This document shows positions 6,782-9,688 of a stretch of DNA of 9,688 nucleotides, piece after piece. The stretch's first letter is position 1, and every line of letters begins with the position of its first letter. Origin of the DNA: CAIMMJ01 sp037131955. GTDB taxonomy: Bacteria > Bacteroidota > Bacteroidia > UBA4408. A program made the position numbers and the translations under genes. Location: NCBI GenBank assembly GCA_037131955.1, contig JBAXQC010000087.1, positions 1 through 9,688 on the forward strand. The letters run 5' to 3'. The notes beneath the pieces are model-generated. The model was not told where the DNA came from and searched no databases. It saw only the letters and a list, made by a program, of their open reading frames with translations.

Positions 6782-7915
6782 TTAAGCTTTTTTTTTTAAT
6801 TCTTCTTTTTGTTCTAAAGCTGCGGCATGTATTCGTTCTTTATTCTCTCTCTGGACTAGTTCATTCCTTTCTTCAATTGAACTATTTGAATTTTGTTTTT
6901 GTGGAAAACTAAAATCTAAACCTAAATTTTCCATTAAAAGCAACACAATAAATCCAAATATTAAGGCAGAAATTGTACTAATTACTACAATTAGCCAACG
7001 AATTGGATATGATTTCTTCTCGGCTTTTGTTGCTTTGTTTACAATAAATTTTTGAGTTAGAATTTGCTCTGCATCAACTTTTGCTTCTTCGTATTTTGCT
7101 TTTATAAGGGCGAGCTGTTTTATTTGAGCCTCGTGCAACTCTCTTAACGACACATAAGAGCCGCCGTAAGTAGATAAGATTTTAAGTTTTTCTTCTAAAA
7201 GCTTTGCTCCACTGGAATTGTTTTTTGCTATTGCAGTGGCGTATTGCTCATTAAATACTTGAGATTGGGTTTCATAATCGTTTATCCCCAACATTCTGAG
7301 CGATTTTAATGAATCATTAATTCCTCGAATCTCATCTTTTAAAGCAAGGTATGATCTTTCAACAATTTTAAGACCGGCAACAGCTCTTTGTTTTTGCATT
7401 CCATTTTTTACGCTGTCCATAAGTTCTGAAATGGTATTGCAAATATTTGCTGCAAGCTGAGGGTCTTTGTCCAGCACTTCTATTTTTACCGACATAAACT
7501 CGGTTCTTTCGTAACTTATATTTTCTTTAAATTCCTCAAAAAGTTTAGTGTATTTAAAGGGGTCTGTTTCATCAATATTGTAATGCTCAAGCAAATTAAA
7601 TTTTTCACAAACTTTTGCTTGTATCTGGTCAGAATTTAAAATTTGAAGCATTTGCTCGGCTTCTTCTTCTTCTCCAAACTTTAAGATATCGTCTTTCCCA
7701 CTATTTTCTGCTAACAAAGCTTTAGAAATAGAACTAGTTTGGGTGGGAAACATTATAACTGTTGCCTTATACTTTGGCGTTATAACAAATGATGCAATTG
7801 CAGAGATAAGGGCAGCAACTATTCCAATAATAACAAGTTCTTTTCTACGCTTAAAAATAAACTCCAGCAAGTTTACTGAGCTAATTTCTAACGTTTCAAT
7901 TTTCTGTTCTGTCAT
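6782..7915 (-). CDS. Wzz-like polysaccharide chain-length protein, longer copy, charged C-terminal tail
   Basis: The 377-residue protein has a Wzz-type arrangement. Cytoplasmic residues 1-25 precede helix one at about 26-46, followed by TPKYKATVIMFPT (46-58). A long, largely helical periplasmic region includes VLDKDPQLAANICNTISELM (147-166) and the segment 175-285, rich in coiled-coil-like heptads. KKSYPIRW (300-307) precedes helix two at about 306-328. Residues 329-377 are a cytoplasmic tail with a very charged end (IEERNELVQRENKERIH, then EQKEELKKKA). No Walker A/B motifs occur, so this is not a fused tyrosine kinase. The frame also offers two TTG codons at 7921 and 7918; I prefer the ATG at 7915. 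No Shine-Dalgarno sequence is visible. It probably controls chain length with the paralogue downstream and the Wzy-like protein. A gap of 114 bases separates it from the flippase gene, so it may have a promoter of its own. Confidence 0.87.
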   Translation of the reverse strand: MTEQKIETLEISSVNLLEFIFKRRKELVIIGIVAALISAIASFVITPKYKATVIMFPTQTSSISKALLAENSGKDDILKFGEEEEAEQMLQILNSDQIQAKVCEKFNLLEHYNIDETDPFKYTKLFEEFKENISYERTEFMSVKIEVLDKDPQLAANICNTISELMDSVKNGMQKQRAVAGLKIVERSYLALKDEIRGINDSLKSLRMLGINDYETQSQVFNEQYATAIAKNNSSGAKLLEEKLKILSTYGGSYVSLRELHEAQIKQLALIKAKYEEAKVDAEQILTQKFIVNKATKAEKKSYPIRWLIVVISTISALIFGFIVLLLMENLGLDFSFPQKQNSNSSIEERNELVQRENKERIHAAALEQKEELKKKA

Positions 7916-7952
7916 CAACAATTCTTATATGTTCTTTAAAAGGGGGCTAAAA

Positions 7953-7982
7953 GTATTAAAATTTCTTTTGTATTAAAAATTT
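7953..7982. repeat. Two AT-rich direct repeats upstream of the longer Wzz gene
   Basis: GTATTAAAATTT (7953-7964) and GTATTAAAAATTT (7970-7982) are direct repeats 17 bases apart, differing by one inserted A. They fall in the non-coding gap between flippase stop and Wzz start. On the minus strand the promoter-proximal copy overlaps TACTTTTA (7955-7948), a poor match to the Bacteroidota -7 consensus. They could be a regulator site or chance in AT-rich DNA. Confidence 0.35.
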
Positions 7983-8016
7983 ACGCCCTACAACAGAAAA
8001 AAAATAGAATTATTGT

Positions 8017-8038
8017 GTTCAGTAAAAATTAACTGAAC
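8017..8038 (-). other. Hairpin over the flippase stop codon
   Basis: The arms GTTCAGT (8017-8023) and ACTGAAC (8032-8038) are perfect 7-bp complements around an 8-base loop that contains the flippase TAA. On the minus strand the nearest T-run (TTTTTTTT, within 8005-7997) starts more than ten bases after the stem, so this is not a standard intrinsic terminator. It may be an attenuator or mRNA-end structure between the flippase and Wzz genes. Confidence 0.35.
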
Positions 8039-9474
8039 TTAAAGGCCCTATAAATACTAAATATTCTTATGAACTTGGTGAGAATAGCAATTAGCGGAAT
8101 AAGAACTACCAAAACAAGCAATTGCCAAATAAAATGACCTACAAATAGATTGCTTTTTATAAAAACTTCTACACAAAATAAAGTTGCGACAAACAATAAG
8201 AAATTTAGCCAATACCATTTTTCCATTTTTAATTTTAGAATCTTGTGAGCTAAAAACAGTTGAATTATGGCTGTTGAGGCTTGTGTAATTAAACTACTAT
8301 AAGCGGCACCAATTGAGTTGAACTTTGGAATTAATATTAAATTTAATCCAATATTTACAAGCATTCCAATTAATGCCATAGTATTTAATGTTTTTAAATT
8401 GCCATTGGCGGTAAGTAGGGTTCCATAAACATAGGTGCAAGAAACAAACACAAAACAAAAAATTAAAATTCCAAAAATTGCTGATGTATCCTCTACTTCA
8501 TGCTTATACAGCAAGCCCATCAATTCATTCCTAAACAATAAACCTATTGATGCCGAACTGAGCGAAATGAAAATTAATATAGAAAATGACAAGCCAATTA
8601 GCTCCTCTAACTTTTCTTTTTTCTTTATCATTCTAGAAAACATGGGCAGTAACAATCCTGCAAATAAATAGGCTATCATATTTCCGGCATCTAAAAGTCT
8701 ATAGGCCGCCGCATATTTAGATGCTTCTTTTGCTCCATCAACGCACAATCGTTCTATCATTACCGAATCTATTCTGTTGTAGAATGTCATTAATAAAACA
8801 AGAATTGCATAAGGATAACTTTTTTTGATGATGGCAATTGAGAACTTTTTATTCCAAATTAACTTTTTTAGCTTAGCCTTTTTGGCAACTATAAATAATG
8901 TAATAACTATTGTAAGAATGTATGAAAATGTTTGTGCAAAAATATAATATTCAATTTTAAAAGGATTTTCTTTGGTTTGATTAGCGAGCAATGAAGCACA
9001 AATGCCAATCATAATAAGTCTGTCTAAAACAGATATAAATGAATCTGTTTTAAACAAGTGAAGGCCCGAAAGATTAGACCTTAAATAAAGTATAAATGAA
9101 ATTAAAAATTGATTGCACCCAAACACACAAAGCAACAAAATTTGATAGGTAGAATATCCTATTACTATTCCTACAAAGAGTGTTGCAATAAAATAGAATA
9201 TACCTAATAGTAAACGCAGTGTAATAATTGAAGAGAGGTGCTTGTTTAAAATGTGATGATTTTGAGCAATATTTTTATTGTTGAGGTTGGTAATTCCTAA
9301 GTCTAATAAAATATTAAACAAGAAAGAAAAATTAAACAAAGCATAATACAAGCCGTAATCAGCTGGCGAAACAGAATTTTGAACTGCTCTGTCTATACCT
9401 AAAATCCAGAAAGGTTTAATTAATAGATTTAAAAAAAGTAATAAACCTAAACTAGAGAGAAATTTACGATGCAT
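8029..9474 (-). CDS. Wzx-like polysaccharide flippase (MOP/MATE exporter superfamily)
   Basis: This is a 481-residue integral membrane protein, normal length for Wzx-type flippases, which carry undecaprenyl-diphosphate-linked repeat units across the inner membrane. Twelve or more hydrophobic segments run through it. The N-terminal half shows LSSLGLLLFLNLLIKPFWIL (6-25) and SPADYGLYYALFNFSFLFN (36-54), the usual start of the polysaccharide_synt family. FYNRIDSVMIERL (231-243), AAYRLLDAG (256-264) and LLLPMFSRM (274-282) are the characteristic central motifs. Residues 353-397 (LLTANGNLKTLNTM, then NIGLNLILIPKFNSIGAAYS) are the typical second-half signature. The substrate glycan is unknown. It is the first gene of the four-gene cassette by transcription order. 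A 113-base gap to the Wzz gene allows cotranscription but also a separate promoter. The start is the ATG at 9474; no Shine-Dalgarno sequence is visible. Codon composition is AT-rich. Confidence 0.9.
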   Translation of the reverse strand: MHRKFLSSLGLLLFLNLLIKPFWILGIDRAVQNSVSPADYGLYYALFNFSFLFNILLDLGITNLNNKNIAQNHHILNKHLSSIITLRLLLGIFYFIATLFVGIVIGYSTYQILLLCVFGCNQFLISFILYLRSNLSGLHLFKTDSFISVLDRLIMIGICASLLANQTKENPFKIEYYIFAQTFSYILTIVITLFIVAKKAKLKKLIWNKKFSIAIIKKSYPYAILVLLMTFYNRIDSVMIERLCVDGAKEASKYAAAYRLLDAGNMIAYLFAGLLLPMFSRMIKKKEKLEELIGLSFSILIFISLSSASIGLLFRNELMGLLYKHEVEDTSAIFGILIFCFVFVSCTYVYGTLLTANGNLKTLNTMALIGMLVNIGLNLILIPKFNSIGAAYSSLITQASTAIIQLFLAHKILKLKMEKWYWLNFLLFVATLFCVEVFIKSNLFVGHFIWQLLVLVVLIPLIAILTKFIRIFSIYRAFKFS

Positions 9475-9490
9475 TAATTGGTTTTACAGG

Positions 9491-9511
9491 CTGCCAAAGG
9501 CAGAGCTTTTT
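9491..9511. other. Small hairpin in the flippase leader
   Basis: CTGCC (9491-9495) and GGCAG (9499-9503) pair around a three-base AAA loop, followed on the plus strand by AGCTTTTT. The stem is 16 bases upstream of the flippase ATG, so it would lie in its leader mRNA if transcription starts farther upstream. Five pairs and the absence of a plus-strand gene ending here argue against a working terminator. Confidence 0.3.
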
Positions 9512-9540
9512 GCACTTGCTTTATTGTGAGCACTGCACTG

Positions 9541-9548
9541 CAATTATA
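9541..9548 (-). promoter_or_regulatory. Weak candidate -7 element for the flippase gene
   Basis: The minus strand reads TATAATTG, 7 of 8 matches to TAnnTTTG and also close to a sigma70-type TATAAT. No TTG is found 17-23 bases upstream. If used, the leader would be about 60 bases and include the small hairpin at 9491-9503. This is the best promoter-like match in the gap, but it is weak. Confidence 0.25.
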
Positions 9549-9612
9549 AGAAATATTTGTTAAGCAGAGAACGAGTGCCTTGTTTTTGGGAGTTTATTGC
9601 TATTTTATTTTT

Positions 9613-9688
9613 TACCGTCATTGCGGGCCACGAACCACAGTCTGTTTATGCAATGATGTTTATAACTGTTTTTTTCTACCGTCATTGC
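9613..9688. repeat. Direct-repeat pair with internal inverted repeat, continuing past the window edge
   Basis: TACCGTCATTGC occurs exactly at 9613-9624 and again at 9677-9688, the last bases of the window, giving a 64-base period. Both copies are preceded by T-rich sequence. Within the first unit, TCATTGC (9618-9624) is complementary to GCAATGA (9650-9656), so it can fold back, with GGGCCACGAACCACAG between the arms. No reading frame supports a gene here. The GTCATTGCG core resembles dispersed intergenic repeats I recall in Bacteroidota genomes, but that is not checked. Confidence 0.6.

Noticed and set aside
6782..7915. Fused BY-type tyrosine kinase in the Wzz protein
   Set aside because: No Walker A/A'/B motifs and no Tyr cluster; only about 49 residues follow the second membrane helix.
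7916..7921. Two TTG codons as start of the longer Wzz
   Set aside because: An ATG follows immediately at 7915 with no signal favouring TTG; the difference is two residues.
8435..8671. Plus-strand open frames inside the flippase and other cassette genes
   Set aside because: They lie opposite strong membrane-protein genes and read as low-complexity antisense translations.
9491..9511. Plus-strand intrinsic terminator
   Set aside because: Five-base-pair stem only, and no plus-strand gene ends upstream of it.
9613..9688. CRISPR array
   Set aside because: Only two copies of a 12-base repeat, a spacer of about 52 bases and no cas genes; the internal inverted repeat fits a dispersed element better.

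Overview
The window looks like Bacteroidota (Flavobacteriia/Cytophagia-like) chromosome. The evidence is AT-rich DNA, start codons without Shine-Dalgarno sequences, promoter-like TTTG/TAnnTTTG elements, a CarB without its C-terminal regulatory domain, and a small protein resembling the Bacteroidota-specific DUF4834 family. The assignment rests on these traits, not on a database search.

Left part (1-3400): carB, the large subunit of carbamoyl-phosphate synthase, lies on the minus strand. Five bases after its stop starts a small membrane-anchored DUF4834-like gene that runs to the window edge. Upstream of carB is a self-contained tRNA-Asn(GTT) unit with its own promoter and a 13-bp intrinsic terminator. 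The tRNA promoter abuts a divergent promoter element for a plus-strand PfkB-family kinase gene (3413-4339). That gene ends at a bidirectional terminator shared with the next, convergent gene.

Right part (4368-9474): four minus-strand genes form a surface-polysaccharide assembly cassette. In transcription order they are a Wzx-like flippase, two related Wzz-like chain-length proteins without a kinase domain, and a Wzy/WaaL-like polytopic protein (O-antigen polymerase or ligase). The last three are separated by 5 and 0 bases. The flippase would move lipid-linked repeat units across the inner membrane, the Wzy/WaaL-like protein would polymerise or ligate them, and the Wzz pair would set chain length. 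The window holds no glycosyltransferase, outer-membrane exporter or tyrosine kinase, so those would have to be encoded elsewhere. Sampled lines of the cassette are visibly more AT-rich than carB.

Right edge (9475-9688): non-coding. It holds a possible weak promoter and a small hairpin for the flippase gene, then two copies of a 12-base direct repeat 64 bp apart with an internal inverted repeat. This looks like the start of a dispersed or tandem repeat that continues outside the window.

I did not find a convincing undescribed system. The points most worth a second look are the paired kinase-less Wzz proteins, the repeat at the right edge, and the tightly packed regulatory region around the tRNA.
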